A stretch of 64,000 nucleotides of DNA from Helicobacter pylori oki112 (GCF_000600085.1 NZ_CP006821.1:1116001-1180000), one strand, 5' to 3'; counted from the stretch's first letter, positions 44,790 through 53,952 are shown. Numbers and translations: made by a program. Notes: a model not told the origin generated them from the sequence alone.

Positions 44790-45470
44790 ATGCGTTTTGT
44801 CTATCACCCTTTAGCCAAAGAGCCTACTTTAAAAATAGAAGGCGAGAGTTATACGCATTTATACCGCTCAAGGCGTATCAAAAGCGCGAGTCGTTTGGAT
44901 TTAAGGAATTTAAAAGACGGCTTTTTATACACCTATGAGCATACAGAAATCACTAAAAAACACGCCCTTTTAAAGCTAGTGGGCGAGCGATTATTAGAGG
45001 TTATGGCCAGTAAAAAAACGCATTTGATTTTAAGCGTGATTGAAATCAAAAGCGTTGAAAAAATCCTACCTTTTTTAAACCAGTTAGGCGTGAGCAAGTT
45101 GAGTTTATTCTATGCGGATTTTAGCCAACGCAATGAAAAAATAGACAGCGCCAAATTAGAGCGCTTCCAAAAGATTCTGATCCACTCTTGCGAGCAATGC
45201 GGTAGGAGCGCTTTAATGGAATTGGAAGCGTTTTCAAACACCAAAGAGGTATTAAAAGCCTACCCAAAAGCGAGCGTTTTGGATTTTAAGGGTGAAATAC
45301 TACCCGCAAGCGCGAATTTTGAAAAAGGCGTTATCATAGGGCCTGAAGGGGGCTTTAGCGAACCAGAAAGAGGGTATTTTAAAGAGCGTGAAATTTATCG
45401 CATCCCGTTAGATATGGTGCTAAAGTCTGAGAGTGCATGCGTGTTTGTGGCGAGTATCGCGCAAGTTTAG
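44790..45470 (+). CDS. rsmE: 16S rRNA m3U1498 methyltransferase
   Basis: 226-residue SPOUT-fold methyltransferase. The N-terminal PUA-like domain (KIEGESYTHLYRSRRIK) is followed by the trefoil-knot domain with the signature IGPEGGFSEPE and the C-terminal LKSESACVFVASIAQV. The conserved EQCGRS segment is present. The ATG abuts the TGA of the preceding membrane-protein gene, so it is likely translated by reinitiation. Confidence 0.95.
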   Translation: MRFVYHPLAKEPTLKIEGESYTHLYRSRRIKSASRLDLRNLKDGFLYTYEHTEITKKHALLKLVGERLLEVMASKKTHLILSVIEIKSVEKILPFLNQLGVSKLSLFYADFSQRNEKIDSAKLERFQKILIHSCEQCGRSALMELEAFSNTKEVLKAYPKASVLDFKGEILPASANFEKGVIIGPEGGFSEPERGYFKEREIYRIPLDMVLKSESACVFVASIAQV

Positions 45471-45482
45471 GGGGTATCGCAA

Positions 45483-45511
45483 AAGTTTTAAAAATAAAAT
45501 TTTAAAAACTT
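45483..45511. terminator. AT-rich inverted repeat between the convergent rsmE and homC genes
   Basis: AAGTTTTAAAAAT and ATTTTAAAAACTT form a nearly perfect stem of A-T pairs. It lies in the 91-bp gap between convergent genes and could end transcription in both directions, but the lack of G-C pairs makes it weak. Confidence 0.35.
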
Positions 45512-45561
45512 AAAATCTTAACTTTTTGCTAACCCCCCATTAAACCCTCCCCCATTAACCC

Positions 45562-47670
45562 CTAGAAAATCCACCCGTAATTAAAAAACACTTTAAAATG
45601 ACTGCCCCCTTCATCCAAAATGACAGAATCCGCATAGATGCCATTATTAGAAGCGATTTGGATATTGCTTTGGATTAAAGGAACGCTAATGCCTATAGAA
45701 TATTTAGAATGCTTGTAGCGGTAATTAAACCCAGTAACTATATCTAAATTACCGCTTCCTTTGACTTGGTTGAAGACATAATAGCTATTGTATAAGCCCC
45801 TTAACCCTCCAAACACCCCAAAAGAGGAAGCAAAAACTTTTTTAGTGGGATTGTTTTGCTTTTTATTGGTATAAGTGGTGATGAAATCAAACAACACATC
45901 CATTCCCCCACCATAGCTTAATTGCTGGATTTTTTCATCGTTAGCTTGAGCGTAGTTGTATTTGATGATGCCGTAATAGGCTAACCCTATGTAGTCATTG
46001 AAATAATGTTGGTAGCCTATTTTAACATTGACCCCTAAAATAGGGCTTCTAAAATTCTTACTTGAAGAGCGGTAAGTGGTGGTGGAAGTGGTGGAAAAAT
46101 TTTGCGCGATTGCGCTGACCATAGAGGTTGCAAAATTTTGCACATTCAACCCGGCGTTTAAATAGTTGGCTTGACTGCTCAAATTAGCGAAATTAATGGG
46201 CAGGGCGTTTTGATTGATGAGCTGTTGCCAAACAGCGCTGGTAACCCCTATAAGCCCGGCGGGGACTTGAGCACAATTGGTGTAGATGGAATTGGGGTAG
46301 TTGCCCGCTGTATAGACTTGGTGATTGTCCTTATAAAAAGAACATACATTATAGGTGTAACCATCCTGATCTTTTACTTCTTTTCCGTTTGTAAATTTTA
46401 GTTCTTCTTTTCCATTGACCAATTCTTCTTTCCCACCCTCACATTCTTGTATAGCTCCGCCGTTTTCTTGACACAAGCGCACCCTTTGATAAGTCATGTT
46501 CCCATTATGCGTATAGCCTTTAGTGTGGCTAAATTCATGGATAATATCTCTTAATTCCACAATATCAACTTTGTTCAAAGTTTTACCAAACAATTTTTCG
46601 GGATTTAATGCAGAAGCGGCTATCCCTAGATTACCATCATTATCATCAAGTTCATACCCTAGCCCTAAAAACCCTGATTTCATGATGTTCACTTCAAGAT
46701 TGATCGCTCTTCTAAACGCATCTATAACGGATTGTGGGGTTAGCACGTATTTTTCATAGATGGGAGCGACACGCCCGTTATTGAAAGGATTCACGCACTT
46801 AGGAAAGTCAGAGCCACACTCTGATGAGCTGTTAGAAAATTGGAAAGGGGCGTTTAAAACGGCTTCTTCCCACGATTTAGAGTCAAACACCGCAATCATA
46901 TCTAACATTAAATTGGTCAATTCTTCTGCGGTTTGTGGGGTGAAATCTGACACACAATCATTGCAATTACCTTTAAAATTGTTGGTATCGGCGTTTTCAT
47001 AACTCATCGCTACATTGGTTGTGATCTTGCTGAGCTTTTCAAACAAACTCTGCGTGTTAGCATCAGAAAATTGTGTGGCAGTGGCTTGAAGTTGTTGGTA
47101 ATTAAAGCTATCAGCTTGTTCAAATTCTGAATCATTAAACAAGCTTGCAGGCAGAATGATTTGAGAATCTTTAGGGATAGTCTCTATCACGCCTAAATTA
47201 ATCACCTTGCCTTGAGCGTCTTTAAAACTCAGTTCAACATTGTTTAAATTATAAGGCAGAAAGTTTTGTATGGTTACGCTCCCATTAACCATATTCGCAT
47301 ACACAGGGTTTTGAGAATAAAAAGTTAAGCCATTTTCTATCTTGTCCGTGGTGAATAAAGCCGTTGCGTTTTTTAAAATGGTGCTTTGGGGTATGTAGTA
47401 TTTTCCGTAAGCGCTTTGGGGGGTGGCTGTATCGCTTTTGTTTTGTTCTTTAGGCTGTTCTTTAGTTTGTGGGTGGGTTAGAGGGTTTTTTTGGATTTTT
47501 TGGGTGTTTTGAGCTGTTGCTTCTTCTTTAGTTTGCGTGCCTTCTAATAACCCGGTTTCAAACCCAGCTTCTATAAAAAAGCCGTCTTTTTGGTGTTTTT
47601 GAAAGGCTTCTAAAGGGTTGAACAAGCCGATTAAAGACAAGCAAATCGTTTTACTAACGAATCTTAGCAT
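45562..47670 (-). CDS. homC: Hom-family outer-membrane protein HomC
   Basis: 702-residue protein (HP0373-like) of the small Hom paralogue family. A signal peptide (MLRFVSKTICLSLIGLFNPLEAF) precedes a Gln/Lys-rich segment and an extracellular, cysteine-containing domain with paired cysteines (NCNDCVSDF, SSECGSDFPKCVNPF). A C-terminal beta-barrel ends in the aromatic FNYGWIF, the usual outer-membrane sorting end. The ATG lies 70 bases after a TATAAT. It is a surface protein of unknown ligand; the family varies between strains. Confidence 0.88.
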   Translation of the reverse strand: MLRFVSKTICLSLIGLFNPLEAFQKHQKDGFFIEAGFETGLLEGTQTKEEATAQNTQKIQKNPLTHPQTKEQPKEQNKSDTATPQSAYGKYYIPQSTILKNATALFTTDKIENGLTFYSQNPVYANMVNGSVTIQNFLPYNLNNVELSFKDAQGKVINLGVIETIPKDSQIILPASLFNDSEFEQADSFNYQQLQATATQFSDANTQSLFEKLSKITTNVAMSYENADTNNFKGNCNDCVSDFTPQTAEELTNLMLDMIAVFDSKSWEEAVLNAPFQFSNSSSECGSDFPKCVNPFNNGRVAPIYEKYVLTPQSVIDAFRRAINLEVNIMKSGFLGLGYELDDNDGNLGIAASALNPEKLFGKTLNKVDIVELRDIIHEFSHTKGYTHNGNMTYQRVRLCQENGGAIQECEGGKEELVNGKEELKFTNGKEVKDQDGYTYNVCSFYKDNHQVYTAGNYPNSIYTNCAQVPAGLIGVTSAVWQQLINQNALPINFANLSSQANYLNAGLNVQNFATSMVSAIAQNFSTTSTTTYRSSSKNFRSPILGVNVKIGYQHYFNDYIGLAYYGIIKYNYAQANDEKIQQLSYGGGMDVLFDFITTYTNKKQNNPTKKVFASSFGVFGGLRGLYNSYYVFNQVKGSGNLDIVTGFNYRYKHSKYSIGISVPLIQSNIQIASNNGIYADSVILDEGGSHFKVFFNYGWIF

Positions 47671-47739
47671 GGTAATTTCCTAAATGGTTTAGCGTTTTGT
47701 TCTCAAAGAGTTTGTAACTCAATCAAACTGAAGTTTCGT

Positions 47740-47745
47740 ATTATA
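47740..47745 (-). promoter_or_regulatory. -10 box of homC
   Basis: Perfect TATAAT on the minus strand, predicting a start near 47733 and a leader of about 60 bases. No long homopolymer tract of the kind used for promoter phase variation is near it. Confidence 0.55.
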
Positions 47746-47828
47746 ATACATTTTTGAGAAATTGCGGTATTGTCTGTATTAAAAAATAAACAACACCCAA
47801 AGGATAAGCGCTTTTATCTTTCTTCAAA

Positions 47829-48395
47829 TCACTTTAAAATTTTAGGCAAAGTGATTCCCACTTGCCCTTGATACTTACCGCCTCTGTCTTTATAGCTTTG
47901 CTCGCACATTTCATCGCCTTGTAAAAACACCACTTGCGCGATCCCCTCATTGGCATAGACTTTAGCCGGTAAGTTGGTGGTGTTAGAAATTTCAATCGTG
48001 ATATAGCCTTCAAATTCCGGCTCAAAAGGCGTAACATTCACAATAATCCCGCATCTAGCGTAGGTGCTTTTGCCTAAACAAATCGCTAAAGTGTCTTTAG
48101 GCATTTTAAAATACTCTATCGTATGGGCTAGGGCGAACGCGTTAGCGGGCAAGATAAAAAAGCCCTCTTGGCTCGCATCAATTTTAGTCGCGTTGTTAGG
48201 GTCAAAGTTTTTAGGGTCAATTAAAGCGTTTTTGTTATCAAAGAGCATGAACTCACTCCCCACTCTAATATCATATCCGTAACTGCTCAAACCATAGCTG
48301 ATCACATTCTTACCGACTTGCTTTTCGCAAAAAGGACTAATCATGCCATGCTCTAAACTCATTTTTTTAATCCAAGAATCCGCTTTCAATCCCAT
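47829..48395 (-). CDS. dcd: dCTP deaminase
   Basis: 188-residue enzyme making dUTP from dCTP for dTMP synthesis. It starts [12 protein letters not shown] and has the family motifs [18 protein letters not shown] and [18 protein letters not shown], with the catalytic Glu in the last. An upstream GTG two codons earlier is in frame; the ATG is preferred because AAAGG is at a fair distance and the family start is MGLK. Length is normal. Confidence 0.96.
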   Translation of the reverse strand: MGLKADSWIKKMSLEHGMISPFCEKQVGKNVISYGLSSYGYDIRVGSEFMLFDNKNALIDPKNFDPNNATKIDASQEGFFILPANAFALAHTIEYFKMPKDTLAICLGKSTYARCGIIVNVTPFEPEFEGYITIEISNTTNLPAKVYANEGIAQVVFLQGDEMCEQSYKDRGGKYQGQVGITLPKILK

Positions 48396-48514
48396 ATACA
48401 CAAAGCCTTTAAAGTTTGTTAGTAATTATGTTATTATAACAATAATTTTTTGCTAAAAACGCTTATGGTTAGTTTTGTGGCATATTTTAAAATAATATTA
48501 AGGAATAAATCGTT

Positions 48515-48985
48515 ATGAACCTTTCTGAAATTGAAGAGTTGATCAAAGAATTTAAAGCTTCTGATTTGGGGCATTTGAAATTAAAGCATGAGCATTTTGA
48601 GTTGGTTTTGGATAAAGAATCCGCTTATGCGAAAAAAAATGCGCTAAATCCCGCCCATTCTCCAGCCCCTATTATGGTAGAAGCGAACATGCCAAGTGTC
48701 CAAACCCCTGTGCCTATGGTATGCACCCCCATTGTGGATAAAAAAGAAGATTTCGTGCTTTCGCCTATGGTAGGCACTTTCTATCATGCGCCCTCGCCCG
48801 GGGCTGAGCCTTATGTCAAAGCGGGCGATACGCTTAAAAAAGGGCAAATCGTGGGCATTGTAGAAGCGATGAAAATCATGAATGAAATTGAAGTGGAATA
48901 CCCTTGCAAGGTGGTTTCTGTTGAAGTAGGAGACGCTCAACCGGTAGAATACGGCACGAAGCTCATCAAAGTTGAAAAGCTTTAA
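48515..48985 (+). CDS. accB: biotin carboxyl carrier protein of acetyl-CoA carboxylase
   Basis: 156 residues carrying biotin for the first step of fatty-acid synthesis. The C-terminal biotinyl domain has the lysine in VEAMKIMNEIE, and LSPMVGTFYHAPSPG precedes it. The N-terminal half is the usual helical and Pro/Ala-rich segment. AAGGAATAAATCGTT precedes the ATG. accC follows after 5 bp, the standard accBC order. Confidence 0.98.
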   Translation: MNLSEIEELIKEFKASDLGHLKLKHEHFELVLDKESAYAKKNALNPAHSPAPIMVEANMPSVQTPVPMVCTPIVDKKEDFVLSPMVGTFYHAPSPGAEPYVKAGDTLKKGQIVGIVEAMKIMNEIEVEYPCKVVSVEVGDAQPVEYGTKLIKVEKL

Positions 48986-48990
48986 AATCC

Positions 48991-50367
48991 ATGAATAAAG
49001 TGAATAAAGAAAATAAAAAGGTAGAAAAGAAAGAGCTTTCACGCATTTTGATCGCTAATAGAGGCGAGATCGCTTTAAGAGCGATCCAAACCATTCAAGA
49101 AATGGGTAAAGAATCCATAGCCATTTATTCTATCGCTGATAAGGACGCCCACTATCTCAATACGGCTAACGCAAAAGTGTGTATAGGGGGGGAAAAATCC
49201 AGCGAGAGTTACTTGAATATCCCTGCGATCATTAGCGCGGCGGAATTGTTTGAAGCGGATGCGATTTTCCCTGGGTATGGGTTTTTGAGCGAGAATCAGA
49301 ATTTTGTAGAGATTTGCTCGCACCATTCTTTAGAATTTATTGGCCCGAGCGCGAAAGTCATGGCTTTAATGAGCGACAAATCCAAAGCCAAAAGCGTGAT
49401 GAAAGAAGCCGGCATGCCTGTGATTGAGGGCAGTGATGGGTTGCTTAAAAGCTATCAAGAAGCTGAAGAAATCGCTGATAAAATCGGCTACCCTGTCATC
49501 ATTAAAGCGGCCGCTGGTGGGGGCGGGAGAGGCATGCGCGTCGTAGAAGATAAATCCAAGCTCAAAAACCTTTATCTAGCCGCAGAAACGGAAGCTTTGA
49601 GCGCGTTTGGCGATGGGAGCGTGTATTTAGAAAAATTCATCAACAAGCCTAAGCACATTGAAGTCCAAATTCTAGCCGATAAGCATGGCAATGTCATTCA
49701 TGTGGGCGAAAGGGATTGTTCGGTGCAAAGACGCCAGCAAAAGCTCATTGAAGAAACCCCGGCAGTGGTTTTAGAAGAGGGCGTTCGTAAGCGTTTGCTA
49801 GAAACAGCGATCAAGGCCGCTAAATATATCGGCTATGTGGGGGCTGGGACTTTTGAATTTTTGCTCGATTCTAACATGAAAGATTTTTATTTCATGGAGA
49901 TGAACACTCGTTTGCAAGTGGAACACACCATTAGCGAAATGGTGAGTGGGTTAAACCTCATTGAATGGATGATTAAAATCGCTCAAGGCGAGAAACTACC
50001 CAAGCAAGAAAGCTTTTCCCTCAAAGGGCATGCGATAGAATGCCGAATCACCGCAGAAGATCCTAAAAAATTCTACCCAAGCCCGGGCAAAATCACCGAA
50101 TGGATCGCTCCTGGTGGGGTGAATGTGCGCCTTGATTCGCATGCGCATGCCCATTATGTCGTGCCTACGCACTATGATTCTATGATTGGCAAGCTCATTG
50201 TGTGGGGTGAAAACAGAGAAAGAGCGATCGCTAAGATGAAAAGGGCTTTAAAGGAATTTAAAGTAGAAGGCATTAAAACGACCATTCCTTTCCACCTTGA
50301 AATGCTTGAAAATGCGGATTTCAGGCAAGCAAAAATCCACACGAAGTATTTAGAAGAAAATTTTTAA
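48991..50367 (+). CDS. accC: biotin carboxylase subunit of acetyl-CoA carboxylase
   Basis: 458 residues; carboxylates the biotin on AccB with ATP and bicarbonate. A short Lys-rich N-terminal extension precedes RILIANRGEIALRAI. The ATP-grasp glycine loop AAAGGGGRGM, GERDCSVQRRQQK and MEMNTRLQVEHTI are all present. Start chosen at the ATG 5 bp after accB; the first 16 residues look like a non-conserved extension, so a later start is possible. Confidence 0.97.
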   Translation: MNKVNKENKKVEKKELSRILIANRGEIALRAIQTIQEMGKESIAIYSIADKDAHYLNTANAKVCIGGEKSSESYLNIPAIISAAELFEADAIFPGYGFLSENQNFVEICSHHSLEFIGPSAKVMALMSDKSKAKSVMKEAGMPVIEGSDGLLKSYQEAEEIADKIGYPVIIKAAAGGGGRGMRVVEDKSKLKNLYLAAETEALSAFGDGSVYLEKFINKPKHIEVQILADKHGNVIHVGERDCSVQRRQQKLIEETPAVVLEEGVRKRLLETAIKAAKYIGYVGAGTFEFLLDSNMKDFYFMEMNTRLQVEHTISEMVSGLNLIEWMIKIAQGEKLPKQESFSLKGHAIECRITAEDPKKFYPSPGKITEWIAPGGVNVRLDSHAHAHYVVPTHYDSMIGKLIVWGENRERAIAKMKRALKEFKVEGIKTTIPFHLEMLENADFRQAKIHTKYLEENF

Positions 50368-50459
50368 GTTTTAAGGATTTTCTTAAGCATGATTTAAGGA
50401 TTTTAAACGATCAGAAAAAATCAGCATTAAATTTTATGATTTTATAGTAAAGTTTTTTC

Positions 50460-51422
50460 ATGCAAACCTTGTTTAAAGAAGTTACCCCTAAACGCTATGT
50501 CAATGGCAATGAGATGAAAGAAAATTCTAGCAATGTTCTAGATCAGTATTTCACTAAGCCTAGCGTGGCTTTAAAATGCTTTCAAAAAGCTTGTGAGGTT
50601 ATTAAAAAATACGAAAATCTAGATGACTTTATTTTTTTAGAGCCAAGTGCAGGTGATGGGGTGTTTTATGACTTGTTTCCTAAAAATAGACGCATTGGTA
50701 TAGACATTGAACCTAAAAGAGATGGATTTATTCAATGCGATTTTTTAAATTATAAATTGCCTACGCATCAAAAAGTGATTTGCTTGGGCAACCCTCCTTT
50801 TGGGCATCGTGGGGTTATGGCGTTAGAATTTATCAACCATGCTAGAAGTTGTGATTTTGTGTGTTTTATCCTACCCATGTTCTTTGAAAGTCAAGGAAAG
50901 GGCTCTATTAAGTATCGTGTGAAAGGTTTAAATCTGCTTTATAGCGAACGCTTAGAAAAAAATGCGTTTATAGATTTTAAAAATAAAGAAGTGGATGTGC
51001 ATTGCGTGTTTCAAATTTGGAGCAAAAAGTATCAAAACAAAAAAAGTGAATTTTCTTGGTATAAGAATCGCCATAAAGAACCCTTTGGCGAGTATATTAA
51101 GGTTTTCACGGTTTCATTAGCTAAAAACAGAGAATGCGGTAAAGAGTGGATTTTTAATCAAAAAGCGTCTTTTTACCTTTCATCAACTTTTTATAAAAGC
51201 ACACAAATTGTAGAGAACTTTGAGGAAGTTAAGTATCAATCTGGTATTGCTGTGGTATTTACTAGCGCCAACAAGGCTTTAAACGCTAAATTAAAAAAAC
51301 TATTTAAAGAGATTGATTGGACAAAATACGCAAGTTTAGCGACTAATTCTTGCTATCATTTAGGAAAAAGTCATATTTTTCAAGCCTTATATGATCATTT
51401 AGATAGTTTAAAGGATAATTGA
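50460..51422 (+). CDS. DNA adenine methyltransferase of a restriction-modification cassette (HP0369/0368-like)
   Basis: 320-residue N6-adenine-type methyltransferase: SAM motif I EPSAGDG at residues 61-67, the acidic motif II RIGIDIEP, and catalytic motif IV NPPF at 111-114. QYFTKPSVA near the N-terminus is typical of motif X. AT content is higher than in the flanking accC and pseC genes, which fits acquisition by transfer. The stop overlaps the next ATG (TGATG), so a partner nuclease would be made with it. Target sequence cannot be read. Whether it is active is unknown, since its partner is broken. Confidence 0.83.
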   Translation: MQTLFKEVTPKRYVNGNEMKENSSNVLDQYFTKPSVALKCFQKACEVIKKYENLDDFIFLEPSAGDGVFYDLFPKNRRIGIDIEPKRDGFIQCDFLNYKLPTHQKVICLGNPPFGHRGVMALEFINHARSCDFVCFILPMFFESQGKGSIKYRVKGLNLLYSERLEKNAFIDFKNKEVDVHCVFQIWSKKYQNKKSEFSWYKNRHKEPFGEYIKVFTVSLAKNRECGKEWIFNQKASFYLSSTFYKSTQIVENFEEVKYQSGIAVVFTSANKALNAKLKKLFKEIDWTKYASLATNSCYHLGKSHIFQALYDHLDSLKDN

Positions 51423-51971
51423 TGGACTTAGAACAAACTTTTTTAAAAATTATTGAAAAAAAACATAAAGAATTGAATTTAGGGCAAGATTACAACGCTA
51501 TTTTTTCAAAAATTAGAGATTTTGAAGCCAACGCTATAGGGCAGATTGGTGAAGAGTTTTTAAAAAGTGTGCTTAACGCTATAGATGAAGTGATCAATGA
51601 TGGCATTATTCATGATGAATACGATATTATGACAAAAAGCGGTGTGTCCTTTGAAGTCAGAACCGCACGAAAAGGCAGAACCAACAACACTTTTTTAGTT
51701 CAATGGCATAAACCCACGATACAACTATGATTTTTTGATTTGCTTAGGAGTGTGCGAAGACCAATTGCTTTATAGAATTTTTAAAAAAGATGAAATCCAT
51801 TACATTCATAAAGAAAGAAAATACTTTATGAAACAAAATGAATTTAAAAAGCAATTGGTGCCAATGAATCCTGATAATCAAGTCAATGATAAGCTCACTC
51901 TCAATATTAAAGAATTGAAAGAAATTACAAACCTCATCAAAGAGTTAGAAAGAATTTTAGAGTTAGATTAA
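51422..51971 (+). pseudogene. frameshifted restriction endonuclease-like gene, partner of the adjacent methyltransferase
   Basis: Two adjacent ORFs read as one protein of about 183 residues with a one-base shift. The first (51422-51730, 102 aa) ends ...QWHKPTIQL and then stops. The other frame continues without a break as NYDFLICLGVCEDQLLYR to 51971, with no start of its own beyond a weak TTG at 51735. The break lies between about 51691 and 51728. Residues 65-80 hold acidic residues (DEYDIM) and FEVRTARKG, which recall a PD-(D/E)XK core, though an Arg stands where the catalytic Lys is usual. It is coupled to the methyltransferase by TGATG. Nuclease identity is inferred from position and the motif only. 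Confidence 0.62.
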
Positions 51972-52009
51972 TATTTTTAGATAGAATTGGGTGGAACAAA
52001 ATGTTTTTA

Positions 52010-52023
52010 GGAATAGAGTTTGC
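52010..52023 (+). promoter_or_regulatory. sigma54 (RpoN)-type promoter for the HP0367-like gene and pseC
   Basis: AGGAATAGAGTTTGCTT has the -24 GG (52010-52011) and the -12 GC (52022-52023) separated by exactly 10 bases, with the strong TTTGCTT -12 block used by H. pylori flagellar RpoN promoters. It predicts a start near 52035, about 25 bases before the ATG at 52060 and its GGAGGAT. The -24 side (AGGAAT rather than TGGAAC/TGGCAC) is weaker. Confidence 0.6.
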
Positions 52024-52059
52024 TTATCTTTAAGAAAATCCAATGAAGTGGAGGATAAG

Positions 52060-52653
52060 ATGTCTAAGATTTCAAATAATTATAACCCGTCTTTGATGGT
52101 GAGGGATTACCACAGGGTTGGTTCGCACGCGAGAAAAGAAGAAAATAAGGAAATTCAAAATCTTTCAGAGAATGATGAAAAAATCAAATTGGCCAAACAA
52201 GCTAAGCAGGATAACCTAGCCATAGGGGATTTAGAAAGCCGCCTTAAAAGCTTAAAGGGCATGGATAAAGACGCTAAAGAATTGGTGGGGATTTCTAAAG
52301 CTTACGCTCATAATAATGAAAAAGATCGAAGCGATTTTGAGCATTTCAAAAGCCGTTTGGACAAAGCGATTGATTCTTTCAATCAAAAATCAGGCAATGA
52401 TAGTTTGAAACTCCCTGGCAATATTGATATTGATGACACGAAGGCTTTGGAAAAATTTTCCAAATCATTAGAAAGTGAGAAAGAAAACATTCAAAACTCT
52501 TTGCACCAGTGGAAAAAACAGCTCGCTGAAACGAATCATTTGAACAAGGAATACAACACCTTAGATAAAACAAGACTGAACGCTCAAAAATTCCAAGATG
52601 TCCATGACACAAGCAAGATCACCCCATCTCGCTTGCAAGACTTGCTCGCTTGA
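52060..52653 (+). CDS. coiled-coil protein of unknown function, operon with pseC (HP0367-like)
   Basis: 197 residues, charged and mostly helical, with coiled-coil segments (KLAKQAKQDNLAIGDLESRL, and EKENIQNSLHQWKKQLAE). There is no signal peptide or membrane helix. An in-frame start 23 codons upstream (GTG at 51991) would place it across the sigma54-like promoter. GGAGGAT seven bases before 52060 and the promoter spacing decide for the internal ATG. The stop overlaps the pseC TTG by 4 bp. I do not recognise the family; the context points to a flagellar or flagellin-modification role. Confidence 0.75.
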   Translation: MSKISNNYNPSLMVRDYHRVGSHARKEENKEIQNLSENDEKIKLAKQAKQDNLAIGDLESRLKSLKGMDKDAKELVGISKAYAHNNEKDRSDFEHFKSRLDKAIDSFNQKSGNDSLKLPGNIDIDDTKALEKFSKSLESEKENIQNSLHQWKKQLAETNHLNKEYNTLDKTRLNAQKFQDVHDTSKITPSRLQDLLA

Positions 52654-53777
52654 AAGAGTTTGCTTATAGCGAGCCTTGTTTAGACGAAGAAGATAAAAAG
52701 GCTGTTTTAGAGGTTTTAAATTCCAAACAGCTCACGCAAGGCAAACGCTCTCTTTTGTTTGAAGAAGCTTTGTGCGAGTTTTTGGGCGTTAAGCATGCGT
52801 TAGTGTTTAACAGCGCGACTTCAGCCCTTTTAACGCTCTATAGGAATTTTAGCGAATTTAGTGCTGATTGTAATGAAATCATCACCACCCCTATAAGCTT
52901 TGTAGCGACGGCTAACATGCTTTTAGAAAGCGGTTACAAGCCCGTATTTGCTGAAGTCAAAAACGATGGCAATATAGATGAATTAGCCCTAGAAAAGCTC
53001 ATTAACAAAAAAACCAAAGCCATAGTGAGCGTGGATTATGCCGGTAAAAGCGTGGAAATAAAAAGCATTCAAAAGCTTTGCAAAAAGCATTCTTTGAGTT
53101 TTCTTTCTGACAGCTCGCATGCTCTAGGGAGTGAGTATCAAAACAAAAAAGTAGGAGGCTTTGCGTTAGCGAGCGTGTTTAGTTTCCATGCCATTAAGCC
53201 TATCACTACGGCTGAAGGGGGAGCGGTCGTTACTAATAATAGCGAATTGTATGAAAAAATGAAATTGTTTCGCTCTCATGGCATGCTCAAAAAAGATTTT
53301 TTTGAAGGCGAAGTCAAAAGCATAGGGCATAACTTCCGCTTGAATGAAATCCAAAGTGCTTTGGGTTTGAGCCAGCTTAAAAAAGCCCCCCTTTTCATGC
53401 AAAAAAGAGAAGAAATCGCTCTAGTTTATGATAGGATTTTTAAAGATAACCCCTATTTCACCCCTTTACACCCCTTGTTAAAAGATAAAAGCTCTAACCA
53501 TCTTTATCCTATTTTAATGCGCCAAAAATTTTTTACATGCAAAAAACTCATTTTAGAAAATTTGCACAAGCGTGGCATTTTAGCCCAAGTGCATTACAAG
53601 CCTATTTATCAATACCAATTGTATCAACAGCTCTTTAACACAGCCCCCTTAAAAAGCGCAGAGGATTTTTATCGCGCTGAAATTTCCTTGCCTTGTCATG
53701 CGAATTTGAATTTAGAGAACGCCAAAGCGATCGCTCATGGCGTTTTAAAAACTTTTGAGGATCTTAAGATAGAATGA
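52650..53777 (+). CDS. pseC: UDP-4-amino-4,6-dideoxy-N-acetyl-beta-L-altrosamine transaminase
   Basis: 375-residue PLP aminotransferase of the DegT/DnrJ/EryC1 family, second enzyme of pseudaminic-acid synthesis, needed to glycosylate flagellin and so for motility. The PLP lysine is K183 in FSFHAIKPITTAEGG; the family segments SDSSHALGS and GHNFRLNEIQSALG are intact. Translation starts at TTG, overlapping the preceding stop (TTGA), so it depends on the upstream gene for translation. The other pse genes are not in this window. Confidence 0.96.
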   Translation: MKEFAYSEPCLDEEDKKAVLEVLNSKQLTQGKRSLLFEEALCEFLGVKHALVFNSATSALLTLYRNFSEFSADCNEIITTPISFVATANMLLESGYKPVFAEVKNDGNIDELALEKLINKKTKAIVSVDYAGKSVEIKSIQKLCKKHSLSFLSDSSHALGSEYQNKKVGGFALASVFSFHAIKPITTAEGGAVVTNNSELYEKMKLFRSHGMLKKDFFEGEVKSIGHNFRLNEIQSALGLSQLKKAPLFMQKREEIALVYDRIFKDNPYFTPLHPLLKDKSSNHLYPILMRQKFFTCKKLILENLHKRGILAQVHYKPIYQYQLYQQLFNTAPLKSAEDFYRAEISLPCHANLNLENAKAIAHGVLKTFEDLKIE

Positions 53778-53813
53778 GTTTTATTCAGGGCTTCAAATCT
53801 TAATCATTAAGAA

Positions 53814-53898
53814 TGGTGCGGAAGAAAGGAATCGAACCTTCATGCCTTGCGGCGCTAGATCCTAAGTCTAGTGCGTCTACCAATTTCGCCACTTCCGC
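53814..53898 (-). tRNA. tRNA-Leu (anticodon TAG)
   Basis: Class II tRNA of 85 bases on the minus strand: acceptor GCGGAAG/CTTCCGC, anticodon stem CTAGA/TCTAG around loop CTTAGGA, a long variable arm and an encoded CCA. A TATAAT at 53947-53952 on the same strand probably drives it. Confidence 0.97.
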
Positions 53899-53946
53899 AC
53901 ACCGCACGCAATCGCGCACATAAGAAGTAGAAAACAAAGAAGCAGT

Positions 53947-53952
53947 ATTATA
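53947..53952 (-). promoter_or_regulatory. -10 box of the tRNA-Leu gene
   Basis: Perfect TATAAT on the minus strand about 49 bases before the tRNA 5' end, the only minus-strand gene here. Confidence 0.6.
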
